Shown: positions 1 to 6,297 of the stretch, in pieces
Layout: each line of letters begins with the position of its first letter
Position numbering within the stretch: the stretch's first letter is position 1
Source: Rodentibacter sp. JRC1
GTDB taxonomy: Bacteria; Pseudomonadota; Gammaproteobacteria; Enterobacterales; Pasteurellaceae
NCBI RefSeq assembly: GCF_020521555.1
Contig: NZ_BPWA01000002.1
Coordinates: forward strand, 1 to 38,858
Reading direction: 5' to 3'
Length of the DNA: 38,858 bases
The notes under the pieces: generated by a model
Database searches by the model: none
What the model was told of the DNA's origin: nothing
What the model saw: the letters and a program-made list of their open reading frames with translations, nothing else
Program-made: the position numbers and the translations under genes

Positions 1-248
1 AGCTAGAGAACAAACGTTTAGCCCTTATTAAAGAGTTAGAAGAAAAAGGTTGGCGTCCTGAAGATTTATTAAACCCGGTGACTCAAAAAGCCAAAGCTCG
101 CCACACGCGCAAAGCGAAAAATAAATATGTTTATGTGACTGAAATTGGAGAAACTCAATATTGGACTGGGCGTGGTCGAATGCCGGCAACGTTAAAAGCA
201 CAAGTTGAATCTGGTAAATCTCTTGATAGCTTTTTGATCCAAGAATAA
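1..248 (+). CDS. hns: H-NS-family nucleoid protein, C-terminal part (continues from window end)
   Basis: Open from base 1 (first full codon at 3) to the TAA at 246-248. The translation ends with the H-NS DNA-binding domain: a KYVYVTEIGETQYWTGRGRMP stretch with the core GRGR/MP loop that matches the H-NS TGQGRTP minor-groove motif, then GKSLDSFLI. The first two bases complete the codon begun at the last base of the window, so this and 38684-38858 are one gene of 140 codons on a circular molecule; H-NS is normally about 137 residues. H-NS paralogues on plasmids bind AT-rich DNA and lower the fitness cost and expression of the plasmid; that role here is inferred. It is the last gene of the transfer operon. 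Confidence 0.9.
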   Translation, partial: LENKRLALIKELEEKGWRPEDLLNPVTQKAKARHTRKAKNKYVYVTEIGETQYWTGRGRMPATLKAQVESGKSLDSFLIQE

Positions 249-560
249 TTTTGCGCGCCACGCCTTTATCGCATACGCGACCGTGTGGAGAAATTGTGCA
301 AAACTTGTACCAAGTTTCACACCGAATTTCACCACACTTAAAGGCTATTTTGTGGATTTTCCCACAGTCACTTCGCCCCCTTGCGTGGGCTGTTCGGGAT
401 ATTTCGTATTTTCCTGCTTTGGTAGGCAGAAAAATACGAAACACCACTCACCGTTCTTGTGGAAAAATCCACAAAATGGGGAGATCGTGCTACCGAATAA
501 AAATAGGGCATTTAGTTACTTTTTGAAAAAGAACCCATTAGAAGTATGCTTTTCTTGATC
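249..560. other. Intergenic region between hns and the replication control region, rich in hairpins
   Basis: No convincing gene. It contains an inverted repeat AAACTTG (301-307) / CAAGTTT (311-317), with outer arms GAAATT and AATTTC, and a strong 15-bp stem with one mismatch, 403-417 / 426-440, with loop TTTGGTAG. A longer-range inverted repeat joins 348-367 to about 458-478 (TGTGGATTTTCCCAC against GTGGAAAAATCCAC). No long T-run follows any stem, so none is a clear terminator, though the first may end the hns transcript. The loop word TTGGTAG recurs in the antisense RNA hairpins just downstream. Confidence 0.4.
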
Positions 561-636
561 CAATAAGGATTTAGAAGTAGAATTGGGGGCGTTAGATCTC
601 TTACTCAATCGGTAAGAATAAAACGATTCGGAAAGT

Positions 637-750
637 AAAAAAGCACTGCTACCAACAGTGCTTTTTGAAAGTGTTTAGGCTACCTACCAAAGCTACGCCA
701 CATAAACACAGAAAAGATGGTTCAGCTACCAACCGAACCATTGAAATTCG
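637..750 (-). ncRNA. Putative CopA-like antisense RNA controlling repA
   Basis: The minus strand carries a good sigma70 promoter (-35 TTGCAT at 779-784, 16-bp spacer, -10 TACAAT at 757-762) reading away from repA. The transcript would start near 750 and stop after a hairpin with an 11-bp stem (638-648 / 656-666) and a U6 tail near 637, about 114 nt in all. It contains another hairpin at 717-741 with 7-bp arms ATGGTTC/GAACCAT. Both loops carry UUGG, which fits the YUNR U-turn found in antisense kissing loops of IncFII CopA. Position (upstream of an IncFII-like repA, opposite strand, in the mRNA leader) and structure agree with CopA; the RNA itself is inferred. Confidence 0.6.
638..666. terminator. 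Terminator hairpin of the antisense RNA
   Basis: Perfect 11-bp stem AAAAAGCACTG / CAGTGCTTTTT with a 7-base loop, flanked by A's on one side and T's on the other, so it can end transcription in either direction. On the minus strand it would form the 3' end of the putative antisense RNA. Confidence 0.65.
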
Positions 751-838
751 GATAGGATTGTACTATAAAATTTGCCGAATGCAAATGTTTTTAAAAATCC
801 TCTCTATTCCGGGTTTGAATTCTGTGTTTTTCAGTGGC

Positions 839-856
839 GTATATATAAAAATATAC
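839..856 (+). promoter_or_regulatory. Hairpin masking the repA start
   Basis: GTATAT (839-844) and ATATAC (851-856) form a small stem ending 5 bases before the repA ATG. No Shine-Dalgarno sequence is visible there. Weak, structure-limited translation of repA is expected for this replicon class; that it matters here is inferred. Confidence 0.35.
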
Positions 857-860
857 AAAT

Positions 861-1931
861 ATGAAAAATTTAGATTTCGAACAATTCAATTTCAAACAAA
901 CATTACATTCAGAAAGAGCGGTAAGGCTCTATCATCGTCACCGTTTTTCACGGAAAATCGAATTAAACGCACGGCACGGTTTATCACAAACGGATATTAA
1001 CTTTTTGCGTTTGACGGGCAATTATTCTGAATCCCTTTTAAGTACCTTGAAAGTTCGTGAACCGCAATCAGTATCACGACAAAAGCATAAAATTCATAAA
1101 GAATTTACCCCTAAAAATATTACTAATACAATCAAGTTTAGTATTGGACAAAAACTGGTCGCGCCGGTAGCAAAACACGATATTAACCTGAATCCTTATG
1201 TTCGCAAGCTCCGGAAATCAAAAAAACAACGGTTAAACGTGCGAGATGAACTTGAGGAAATGTGTAAATCCGTATTCCCGGCATTGATTAAACACTGTGA
1301 GTATTCAGTTTATGCTGACTGTCTATTTGAGATTAAAGCTCCTCTGAAACAATTAGCTCTTGAATTAGGCGTGTTGTCAAAAAATGGGCGTTATGATCGG
1401 TTAAATCGTTTACTTGAAATGATGCAAGAAGCCGGGCTTGCGGTGGTTATGCACGAGTTTGATCAAGAGCGATACAAGCAAAAAGCTGTACGTATCTTCC
1501 TATTACCGGATTTTTTCTATTCTTTAGGTCACACAGAAGAAAGTCTTAAAAAAATGGTTGCTTCAACGAATTTGCACCTTATCAAAAAAGGGGCTAAAAA
1601 ATCCCTTGTAGAACGCGCTCAAGCGCACGAGAAGCGGTTAAAAGGCTTGAATGTAGCTAATATGCAAGCTAATCCTAAAAATGCTGAAAAATATGCACTT
1701 TTGCAACGTGCGAAAGTCGATTTTCTCAATGATAAGGCTTTTCGTAATCTTGAAAACAAACGCGTAAAATTTGATCGACAAGAAGATACGGAGCAAAGTG
1801 CTATTATATTACCGGATATGCCTTTAACATTAGAGGAACTTGCTTATTTTGCGACAGAAAAACAGGCATCAAAAATTACCCTCACTACTCCACCGATAGA
1901 TCCGGGAAATCAGAAAAGGCGAATTCACTAA
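861..1931 (+). CDS. repA: RepA-type replication initiator (IncFII-like)
   Basis: A 356-residue basic protein. The centre (about residues 115-245: YADCLFEIKAPLKQLALELG, then LNRLLEMMQEAGLAVV, then a block around SLGHTEESLKKMV) resembles the RepA family of IncFII plasmids, where a winged-helix initiator binds the origin downstream of its own gene. It is longer than R1/R100 RepA (about 285 residues), mainly at the N-terminus and the C-terminal tail. The start at 861 has no clear ribosome-binding site, as in that family. Upstream lies a plausible antisense RNA; downstream lies a DnaA box. The family call is by pattern and gene context; another theta-type initiator family remains possible. Confidence 0.7.
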   Translation: MKNLDFEQFNFKQTLHSERAVRLYHRHRFSRKIELNARHGLSQTDINFLRLTGNYSESLLSTLKVREPQSVSRQKHKIHKEFTPKNITNTIKFSIGQKLVAPVAKHDINLNPYVRKLRKSKKQRLNVRDELEEMCKSVFPALIKHCEYSVYADCLFEIKAPLKQLALELGVLSKNGRYDRLNRLLEMMQEAGLAVVMHEFDQERYKQKAVRIFLLPDFFYSLGHTEESLKKMVASTNLHLIKKGAKKSLVERAQAHEKRLKGLNVANMQANPKNAEKYALLQRAKVDFLNDKAFRNLENKRVKFDRQEDTEQSAIILPDMPLTLEELAYFATEKQASKITLTTPPIDPGNQKRRIH

Positions 1932-2260
1932 ACCTACCTTACAATTTGACCGCACTTTTATTTTATCGAGAGATGAAAGGAGCGGTTATGCCTGTTTCTC
2001 TGATTTTGCATATATTTTCTTCCATAGACGACAAAATTTTAATAAAGATTTTGGCTACTTTTTTCATTTTTAGAAAATTAGTAAAATAATTCACAAAAAT
2101 TGTGGATAAATTTGTGAATTATAAAAGTTAATTACACCTATTATTGCGAAACTTATAGTTTCCTTACGGAAAAATAAAAAGATTAAAAAATCGAAGATTT
2201 TTTAATCAAAGATAGCTCCCCACTACGTGGGGCATAATTCGAGCTTCTATTAAGAATAAC
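1932..2260. other. Putative origin of vegetative replication (oriV)
   Basis: An AT-rich, gene-free stretch directly after repA, where IncFII origins lie. It has a perfect DnaA box (TGTGGATAA at 2101-2109, complement TTATCCACA), a perfect 12-bp stem hairpin 2181-2192 / 2196-2207 with a GAA loop, and a small CCCCAC/GTGGGG hairpin at 2218-2232. An uptake word lies at 1949-1957. No iterons were seen. Origin function is inferred from position and the DnaA box. Confidence 0.55.
1949..1957 (-). other. DNA uptake signal core (AAGTGCGGT)
   Basis: Exact Haemophilus-type 9-mer on the minus strand just after repA. Other exact copies are at 4771-4779, 9994-10002, 10756-10764, 33995-34003 (plus) and 34095-34103, 35517-35525 (minus). 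Confidence 0.75.
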
Positions 2261-2391
2261 AGGATAACCTTACTGCAACCAGTTTAGGAAAATTGTTCCT
2301 GTGCTTGTCAAGGTCAAGCCCTACGGGTTGGCTACGCCAAACCTTGACAATCACCCACAATTTCCTAATGGTTTTGCAGTAAGGTTATCCT
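2261..2391 (+). promoter_or_regulatory. Frpo-like single-strand promoter hairpin upstream of the toxin-antitoxin operon
   Basis: A ~131-base imperfect inverted repeat. The outermost 18 bases pair perfectly (AGGATAACCTTACTGCAA), then come internal loops, further pairs (TAGGAAA, TTGT) and an apical stem TTGTCAAGGT/ACCTTGACAA. The apical part is nearly identical to the tops of the three leader repeats at 4628, 9851 and 10612. Folded minus-strand DNA would place a -35 TTGACA (complement of 2306-2311) and, 19 bases on, TAAACT (complement of 2281-2286), directing RNA rightward into the antitoxin gene. The function is inferred by analogy with F Frpo. Confidence 0.55.
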
Positions 2392-2424
2392 CCTCTCTGT
2401 GCTAGCGCACAAAATTTAATTAAA

Positions 2425-2485
2425 TTTGTATTGCATTGAAATACAAATAAGATATAATAAGTTTGTATTTCATTGAATTACAAAC
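2425..2485 (+). promoter_or_regulatory. Promoter and paired operators of the toxin-antitoxin operon
   Basis: -35 TTGCAT (2431-2436), 16-bp spacer, -10 TATAAT (2453-2458). Two inverted repeats bracket it: TTTGTAT/ATACAAA (2425-2431 / 2441-2447) and GTTTGTA/TACAAAC (2461-2467 / 2479-2485). This fits autorepression by a RelB/DinJ-type antitoxin alone or in complex with its toxin. Confidence 0.75.
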
Positions 2486-2508
2486 TAACTTAACTAGAAA
2501 GGAAATTA

Positions 2509-2808
2509 ATGGTGAAAACTATGACTAGCATAAACAATTCATCTTTCAGCTTCAGACTAGCTGGAAATTTAAAACAGAAGGCTTTCAGCGTTATTGAACA
2601 GTATGGATTTACACCTTCTCAGGCTTTAAATTTATTTTTAACTGAGATTGCAAATAAAAAAACGATTCCATTGGATCTCTCCTATTTAAAACCAAATGCA
2701 ACAACATTGGCAGCTATGGAAGAGGCAGAAAATGGAGAATTAGAAATTATTTCTCCTCACAATTCTGATAAGAATATCGTTGAGGTTTTAAATAACTTAA
2801 TTCCCTAA
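2509..2808 (+). CDS. dinJ: RelB/DinJ-family antitoxin
   Basis: 99 residues. The N-terminal part (about 12-55) is a ribbon-helix-helix of the RelB/DinJ type: SFSFRLAGNLKQKAFSVIEQ, then YGFTPSQALNLFLTEIA, closely matching the conserved 'lglTpSqAlrlFL..I' signature. The C-terminal tail, expected to wrap and block the toxin, is acidic. The ATG at 2509 follows GAAAGGAAA; a second ATG at 2521 is possible. It lies 12 bp before the toxin gene, behind a promoter with two palindromic operators. Plasmid maintenance (post-segregational killing) is the expected role. Confidence 0.85.
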   Translation: MVKTMTSINNSSFSFRLAGNLKQKAFSVIEQYGFTPSQALNLFLTEIANKKTIPLDLSYLKPNATTLAAMEEAENGELEIISPHNSDKNIVEVLNNLIP

Positions 2809-2820
2809 AAGGAGGGTACT

Positions 2821-3117
2821 TTGAATGCCGATAATCAACTAACTTTTCAGGTTAGTATCACCACATTATTTAAAAAAGACATAAAAAAATTAGAGGCAAA
2901 ACAACTTTGCTCACCTGAATTTAATGAGGTTATGTATTTATTACAACATAACAAACCTCTTCCAAAAAAGTATTTAGATCACCCTTTAGAGGGGAAGATG
3001 AAAGAATATCGAGATTGTCATATATTCAATGATCTTGTACTAATTTACAAAATTGATAGAGATAAAAAAGAGCTTCAGTTAATTAGGATAGGTTCACATT
3101 CAGCCCTATTCAAATAA
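2821..3117 (+). CDS. yafQ: YafQ-family mRNA interferase toxin (TTG start)
   Basis: 98 residues, RelE/YafQ fold. The C-terminal half has the YafQ signature DHPLEGKMKEYRDCHIFNDLVLIYKI and RIGSHSALF: the His, His, Asp, His and Phe positions needed by YafQ for ribosome-dependent mRNA cleavage are present, but the usual Trp after the Asp (DW) is Leu here. The start is TTG: the frame has no better candidate, and a strong AAGGAGG (2809-2815) sits 5 bases before it. It is translationally next to the dinJ-like antitoxin. A working toxin is likely; the Trp-to-Leu change could tune activity. Confidence 0.82.
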   Translation: MNADNQLTFQVSITTLFKKDIKKLEAKQLCSPEFNEVMYLLQHNKPLPKKYLDHPLEGKMKEYRDCHIFNDLVLIYKIDRDKKELQLIRIGSHSALFK

Positions 3118-3133
3118 ATTCATATATATAGAT

Positions 3134-3174
3134 CAAAACGCCTAGTAGAAAATATCAATTTACTAGGCGTTTTG
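3134..3174 (+). terminator. Rho-independent terminator after the toxin gene
   Basis: Perfect 14-bp stem CAAAACGCCTAGTA / TACTAGGCGTTTTG with a 13-base loop, followed by GTTTTG. It separates the toxin-antitoxin operon from the partition operon. Confidence 0.85.
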
Positions 3175-3189
3175 GTTTTGTCTAGATAC

Positions 3190-3273
3190 ATAAATATTTG
3201 TTTTATTGAACAAATATAAAAATAAATATTTTTACAAATAAATATTTGTTTATTTGTTTATTTATGCTAGTAT
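3190..3273 (+). promoter_or_regulatory. parFG promoter and AT-rich operator (possible centromere)
   Basis: Repeats of AAATAAATATTTG / CAAATATTTATTT type fill 3190-3260. The 24 bases 3234-3257 are the same, apart from the first base, as those in front of the genes at 4987, 10211 and 10974. Candidate promoter: -35 TTGTTT (3246-3251), 16-bp spacer, extended -10 TGCTAGTAT (-10 at 3268-3273). In ParFG systems the ParG protein binds such a region both as operator and partition site; here this is inferred. Confidence 0.6.
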
Positions 3274-3304
3274 TTAGATGCCAAACAAGAATAAGGAGGA
3301 TTGA

Positions 3305-3946
3305 ATGAAAGTTATTGCAGTTTTAAGTCAAAAAGGGGGAAGTGGGAAAAGCACTATATCCATTAATATTGCGCGTTGTCTGCAACTTAGAGGGTATAAT
3401 GTAGCATTAATCGATACCGATCCACAGGCTTCAGCTCGTGAATGGAATGCGCTTTCAAATGAGGATTTCTTTCCAGTGTACGGTTGTGATAAAGGCATAT
3501 CTGAAAAAGAAATTAAGCATCTAGAAAAAGTCGCTGATTTCCTTTTGATTGATGGTGCGCCACGCATCGAAAAAGCCATGGCAGATTCTATTAAACTTGC
3601 TGACTATATTTTAATACCTTTAAAGCCGTCACAATTTGATATTTGGGCGTGCAAAGATTCGATTGAGCTTGTTCAAACTCGAATGCAAATAGATGATAAA
3701 TTAAAGTCCGGACTTGTATTAAGTCAAGTAAACAAGCAAACCAATTTAGCAAAAGAGGTTATTCAATTTATTCAGGAAAATTTTGAAATACCCTTGCTAC
3801 AGCATAGTACAGGCTCAAGGATTAGCTATGCGGAGGTGTTAAGTTCAGGTGGTACTGTTTTTGAAGGGCAGTCTAAAGAAGCCAAAGAAGAGATTAATCA
3901 AATCACTAACGAAATTTTAACGCAATTAGGAGTAAAAAATGTCTAA
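3305..3946 (+). CDS. parF: ParA/ParF-type partition ATPase
   Basis: 213 residues, without the N-terminal DNA-binding extension of type Ia ParA, so a small type Ib ParA like ParF of TP228 (206 residues). The deviant Walker A motif QKGGSGKST is at residues 9-17. The Walker A' region with LIDTDPQASAREW follows at about 38-50, and the Walker B-like LLIDGAP at about 80. It would polymerise or form gradients on the nucleoid with ATP and move plasmid copies bound by its partner. The next gene overlaps its end by 8 bases, the usual parFG arrangement. Good ribosome-binding site AAGGAGG upstream. Confidence 0.88.
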   Translation: MKVIAVLSQKGGSGKSTISINIARCLQLRGYNVALIDTDPQASAREWNALSNEDFFPVYGCDKGISEKEIKHLEKVADFLLIDGAPRIEKAMADSIKLADYILIPLKPSQFDIWACKDSIELVQTRMQIDDKLKSGLVLSQVNKQTNLAKEVIQFIQENFEIPLLQHSTGSRISYAEVLSSGGTVFEGQSKEAKEEINQITNEILTQLGVKNV

Positions 3947-4169
3947 AGCCAAACTAACAAAAGGATTATCGCTTGGAAGCATAGAAAAAGAAGCTATGCC
4001 TGAACTAAAAGACGATTTAGAAAAAACAACCGAAAAGAGAACTACGTTGTATCTTGATGAAAATATTCATCGTGCAATAAAACGCTATGCGTTCATGGAA
4101 GAAATAAAAATTAAAGATTATATTAATAATATTCTACGTAAGGATCTTCAAGAGAAAGGGCTATTGTAA
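3939..4169 (+). CDS. parG: ParG-like ribbon-helix-helix partition/repressor protein
   Basis: 76 residues, the same length as ParG of TP228. A flexible polar N-terminus (1-34) is followed by a ribbon-helix-helix: KRTTLYLDENIHRAIKRYA (strand plus helix A), then IKDYINNILRKDL (helix B). ParG proteins bind the DNA partition site as dimers, stimulate ParF and repress the parFG promoter. The overlap with parF supports the pairing. Near-identical AT-rich operators upstream of parF and of four other plasmid genes make it the best candidate for a regulator of the leading-region genes; that wider role is inferred. Confidence 0.75.
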   Translation: MSKAKLTKGLSLGSIEKEAMPELKDDLEKTTEKRTTLYLDENIHRAIKRYAFMEEIKIKDYINNILRKDLQEKGLL

Positions 4170-4175
4170 TGTATT

Positions 4176-4409
4176 ATGCTTATACTAAATAGATTAGATA
4201 AACTGATTTCTGTTGCCAATTACTATCTTGAGCAGCTAAGACAAAAGTCAGTTCTTGCAATAATGGCAACGGTTATTTTTATTTGTACTATCTTGATACA
4301 TATCATTTTAGGTGGTTCGTTATTCTTTTTTGTAGATGTATGCGTTCTCATTGGTCTTTATCGTAGCCTTCAGACAGCTTATATTAATGCTCATTATCCA
4401 AAGCAATAA
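4176..4409 (+). CDS. Small two-helix membrane protein
   Basis: 77 residues, function not recognised. Two hydrophobic segments (about 28-47, VLAIMATVIFICTILIHII, and 50-64, SLFFFVDVCVLIGLY) with a basic amphipathic N-terminus suggest a small inner-membrane protein. It starts 7 bases after the parG-like stop, so it is probably in the same transcript. An alternative ATG at 4169 gives only a 7-codon frame. No ribosome-binding site is obvious. Confidence 0.55.
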   Translation: MLILNRLDKLISVANYYLEQLRQKSVLAIMATVIFICTILIHIILGGSLFFFVDVCVLIGLYRSLQTAYINAHYPKQ

Positions 4410-4423
4410 TTAAGGAGAAAAAG

Positions 4424-4603
4424 ATGTTTAAATCTGATCCAGAAATAGATAATCACCCTTTGTATAGAGCTTTAAAGGAAAATAAAGATAACTATACGAT
4501 GGATTCTAAAGGAGGTGTACATTTAAAGCCGGAATATGCTGATAAAAAGCTCAGAGAAATTCTTCTCAAACTCAAAGACATAAAAATAGAGCTGCATAGA
4601 TAA
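4424..4603 (+). CDS. Small hypothetical protein (59 aa)
   Basis: 59 residues, starting ATG at 4424 behind a good TAAGGAG (4411-4417). Hydrophilic, predicted mostly helical, with Lys-rich ends (start MFKSDPEIDNHPLYRALKEN, end KLKDIKIELHR). Family not recognised. It is the last gene before leader repeat A and probably belongs to the par transcript. Confidence 0.55.
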   Translation: MFKSDPEIDNHPLYRALKENKDNYTMDSKGGVHLKPEYADKKLREILLKLKDIKIELHR

Positions 4604-4627
4604 TAAATGCCTTCTGGTGGATTCAAC

Positions 4628-4734
4628 TTGGTTGCATTTTACGGTTTCCGCTCTTCTTTTTGTCAAGGTCAAGCCCTCCGGGTTGGCTACGCCAAACCTT
4701 GACAAAAACCGCTCCAACCGTCTCATTTAACCAA
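4628..4734 (+). promoter_or_regulatory. Frpo-like single-stranded-DNA promoter hairpin, copy A
   Basis: Paired parts are TTGGTT/AACCAA (4628-4633 / 4729-4734), ACGGTT/AACCGT (4641-4646 / 4716-4721) and a perfect 13-bp stem TTTTTGTCAAGGT/ACCTTGACAAAAA (4657-4669 / 4696-4708). Between them lie a symmetric 7x7 bubble and a 10x7 loop. On a folded minus strand the 3' arm reads TTGACA (complement of 4661-4666), 19 bases, then TAAAAT (complement of 4636-4641), with the -10 in the bubble and the -35 in the stem. RNA would leave rightward toward the gene at 4987. This is the layout known for F Frpo; activity is inferred. Confidence 0.65.
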
Positions 4735-4854
4735 GCCGAAGCCCCCTATTGTGCAGTGATAAATCCTGCAAAGTGCGGTCAATTTCTTGAGGGGGATTCA
4801 AAATGGTATTTGCAAATAAAAGGTATTTTAACAAATAAAAAAATAAATATTTAT

Positions 4855-4894
4855 GCAAATAAATATTTGTTTATTTGTCAAAGTGTAGTATAAT
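4855..4894 (+). promoter_or_regulatory. Double-strand promoter with AT-rich operator, copy A
   Basis: -35 TTGTTT (4867-4872), 16-bp spacer, -10 TATAAT (4889-4894). The operator CAAATAAATATTTGTTTATT and the upstream ATAAATATTTAT palindrome overlap the -35, as expected for a repressed promoter. The same arrangement and spacing recur at 6216-6243, 10091-10118 and 10853-10880, and the operator core recurs in front of parF. Confidence 0.8.
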
Positions 4895-4986
4895 AAGCCC
4901 AGTTAAACGGCAAAGGTCGAATAACTAAAACGGTTCTCACATAGTGGGGATTTCTTATCAACTAGAACCTATAAGGGGCTATCATT

Positions 4987-5301
4987 ATGTCTAATCAAGA
5001 ACAGTTAGGAAAAAAAGAAGTTATTTGTAAATTTAGCTTAATCATTTTACTTGGGGCAGCGCTCAATCCTCAAGAGTATTTTCCGCAAGCGAAAACTTAT
5101 GCCGATGTTGTAAATTTTGCGTTTGATTGTAATTCGGTGCAAGCGGAAGATATTTTTATTCTTGATTCTTTTCAAGAAAAATTAAGTGCTTTTCTTGCTG
5201 ATTTATGGATTGAGTTGGGTTCAGATTATTACACGCTGAAGAAAACAAAAGTGTTCTTGCAGAATTCTTTGATCTCTCAAGGTTATGAAATTCAACTCTA
5301 A
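4987..5301 (+). CDS. Unknown leading-region protein, 104 aa
   Basis: 104 residues, mildly acidic, no family recognised. No signal peptide; one moderately hydrophobic helix near 15-27 (CKFSLIILLGAAL). The start is fixed by the leader repeat (AAGGGG then ATG at 4987). It is the first gene behind leader repeat A, so it would be among the earliest genes read in a new recipient if the leader works as a single-strand promoter. Anti-restriction, anti-SOS or anti-defence functions are typical of this position, but nothing in the sequence identifies one. Confidence 0.7.
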   Translation: MSNQEQLGKKEVICKFSLIILLGAALNPQEYFPQAKTYADVVNFAFDCNSVQAEDIFILDSFQEKLSAFLADLWIELGSDYYTLKKTKVFLQNSLISQGYEIQL

Positions 5302-5311
5302 GGGGGATTAT

Positions 5312-5869
5312 ATGAAATGCGAAGAATATAAAGATAAATTTGACCGGATTTTCCAAAAAGTAGGGGGGGAAACCGCCTCTATTTGGAAAGGTGAAAAATG
5401 GTCAAATTATGTTGATGCTTTGAACTATGTTTCCTGTATCCGAGGGCAAGAAGTACACGTTAAACTTGAATTTATCCGGGATAGGGTTAAAGCTGCTGTA
5501 TATGTTGGGGATTACCATTTAGATTACCGGAATTATTTCTCAAAAGAAATTTCATTTAGTGTATTAAAACCTGAACTAAAAATAGTACAGGATTTAATCA
5601 ATCGGTTAGAACTTAATTCACTTAATGATAAGGTTGTAAATATTTTGGAAGCGAGGAAAAAATCTAATGAAAATAAAGAAAATGAGAAATACAGAATTGA
5701 ACTATTTAAAAAATTTATACCTTTTAAGGAAGGTTATAACGGGAAGCTGTACGCAAGACCTAAAAATGATGTAAGTATTGAATTTGAGCCACGTGCTAAC
5801 ATCTTAGAAATTAGAGGTGATACTGAATTGCTTATGGCAATTTGTGCTAATATTAAGCAATTACTGTAA
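5312..5869 (+). CDS. Unknown leading-region protein, 185 aa
   Basis: 185 residues from the ATG at 5312, which follows AGGGGGA (5301-5307); an upstream in-frame ATG at 5285 would overlap the previous gene and lacks a ribosome-binding site. Soluble, charged, mixed alpha/beta, with a Lys/Glu-rich linker (ARKKSNENKENEKYR) splitting it into two halves. The family is not recognised. It is in one transcript with the gene at 4987. Confidence 0.7.
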   Translation: MKCEEYKDKFDRIFQKVGGETASIWKGEKWSNYVDALNYVSCIRGQEVHVKLEFIRDRVKAAVYVGDYHLDYRNYFSKEISFSVLKPELKIVQDLINRLELNSLNDKVVNILEARKKSNENKENEKYRIELFKKFIPFKEGYNGKLYARPKNDVSIEFEPRANILEIRGDTELLMAICANIKQLL

Positions 5870-5879
5870 TTTTAACAAG

Positions 5880-5904
5880 GGATAGCCATTTTATATGGCT
5901 ATCC
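5880..5904 (+). terminator. Intergenic hairpin (weak terminator or processing site)
   Basis: Perfect 10-bp stem GGATAGCCAT/ATGGCTATCC with a 5-base loop between two genes of the same strand. No U-run follows, so attenuation or mRNA processing is as likely as termination. Confidence 0.45.
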
Positions 5905-5917
5905 ATAAGGGACGATA

Positions 5918-6187
5918 ATGGATAAAAATACAATCTTTGCCAAGCTGTTTAGGCTAACTCCTTTTTCTTATGATATACCTTCATTCATTGAGTTAATGGC
6001 TAAATCCGGATATTCGGTGACTAAATCTCAAATTAATTGTTGGCAACGAAAAGAAGGAAGTGAAAAATCACGCCCAGTTCCGGATTTTGTTTTTGAGGTG
6101 ATATTTAATTATTTGTTTGACCAAAAAACTAAAGGAATGGAAATTATTCATAATTTTGAAGCAAAAAAAGAAATATCCAACAAATAA
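5918..6187 (+). CDS. Small helical protein, weakly DUF1456/YehS-like
   Basis: 89 residues. The pattern 'F.ELMAKSGYSVTKSQINCWQRKEG...PVPDFVFEVIFNYLFDQKTKG' resembles one repeat of the YehS/DUF1456 fold (helix, hinge, 'V..SQI..W.KKE', helix, 'FL..LI...RG'), which is helix-turn-helix-like. This is a pattern match only. Start ATG 5918 follows AAGGGACG. It is the last gene before the operator-promoter at 6180-6243. Confidence 0.6.
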   Translation: MDKNTIFAKLFRLTPFSYDIPSFIELMAKSGYSVTKSQINCWQRKEGSEKSRPVPDFVFEVIFNYLFDQKTKGMEIIHNFEAKKEISNK

Positions 6188-6297
6188 ATATTTGTATATT
6201 TCTACAAATAAATATTTGTATATTTGTAAAAATATAGTATAATAGTCTCAGTTAAACAGGAAAGGTCGGATAACGAAGAAAACACTGGGGGTAAAGT
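6180..6297 (+). promoter_or_regulatory. Fourth operator-promoter of the leader family, without the hairpin
   Basis: Two AAATAAATATTTGTATATTT direct repeats, then -35 TTGTAT (6216-6221), 16-bp spacer, -10 TATAAT (6238-6243). The start region (CAGTTAAACAGGAAAGGTCG) is conserved with the leader repeats. The hairpin and uptake parts are absent, so this promoter should act only on double-stranded DNA, under the same repressor. Confidence 0.7.

Larger units (their letters stand above)
4619..4992 (+). repeat. Leader repeat A (first of three ~370-bp copies)
   Basis: A noncoding module that ends in the first codons of the gene at 4987. In order: the interrupted hairpin (4628-4734), an uptake word (4771-4779), an AT-rich operator (about 4831-4878), a TATAAT promoter and a conserved 5' leader with hairpin arms GGTTCT (4932-4937) / AGAACC (4964-4969), a CACATAGTG element and AAGGGG before the start codon. 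It is about 99% identical by eye to copy B (9845-10216) and slightly more diverged from copy C (10603-10976). Confidence 0.9.

Noticed and set aside
251..558. Two plus-strand frames and a minus-strand frame of about 90-139 codons between hns and repA
   Set aside because: Low-complexity translations across hairpins, no ribosome-binding site, no protein-like pattern. The region is better explained as structured regulatory DNA.
779..1000. Possible repA leader peptide starting at ATG 779
   Set aside because: In IncFII plasmids a short leader stops close to the repA start. This frame stays open to 1000, well inside repA, and has no ribosome-binding site.
4523..4726. Minus-strand frames beginning MRRLERFLSRFGVANPEG, seen at 4523-4726 and again at 9674-9949
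   Set aside because: They are translations of the conserved hairpin in leader repeats A and B, with different ends in each copy and no ribosome-binding site. The repeat, not a protein, explains the similarity.
4831..4878. CRISPR-like or iteron array from the AT-rich repeats
   Set aside because: Repeats are short, palindromic and overlap promoters without regular spacers; operator function explains them better.
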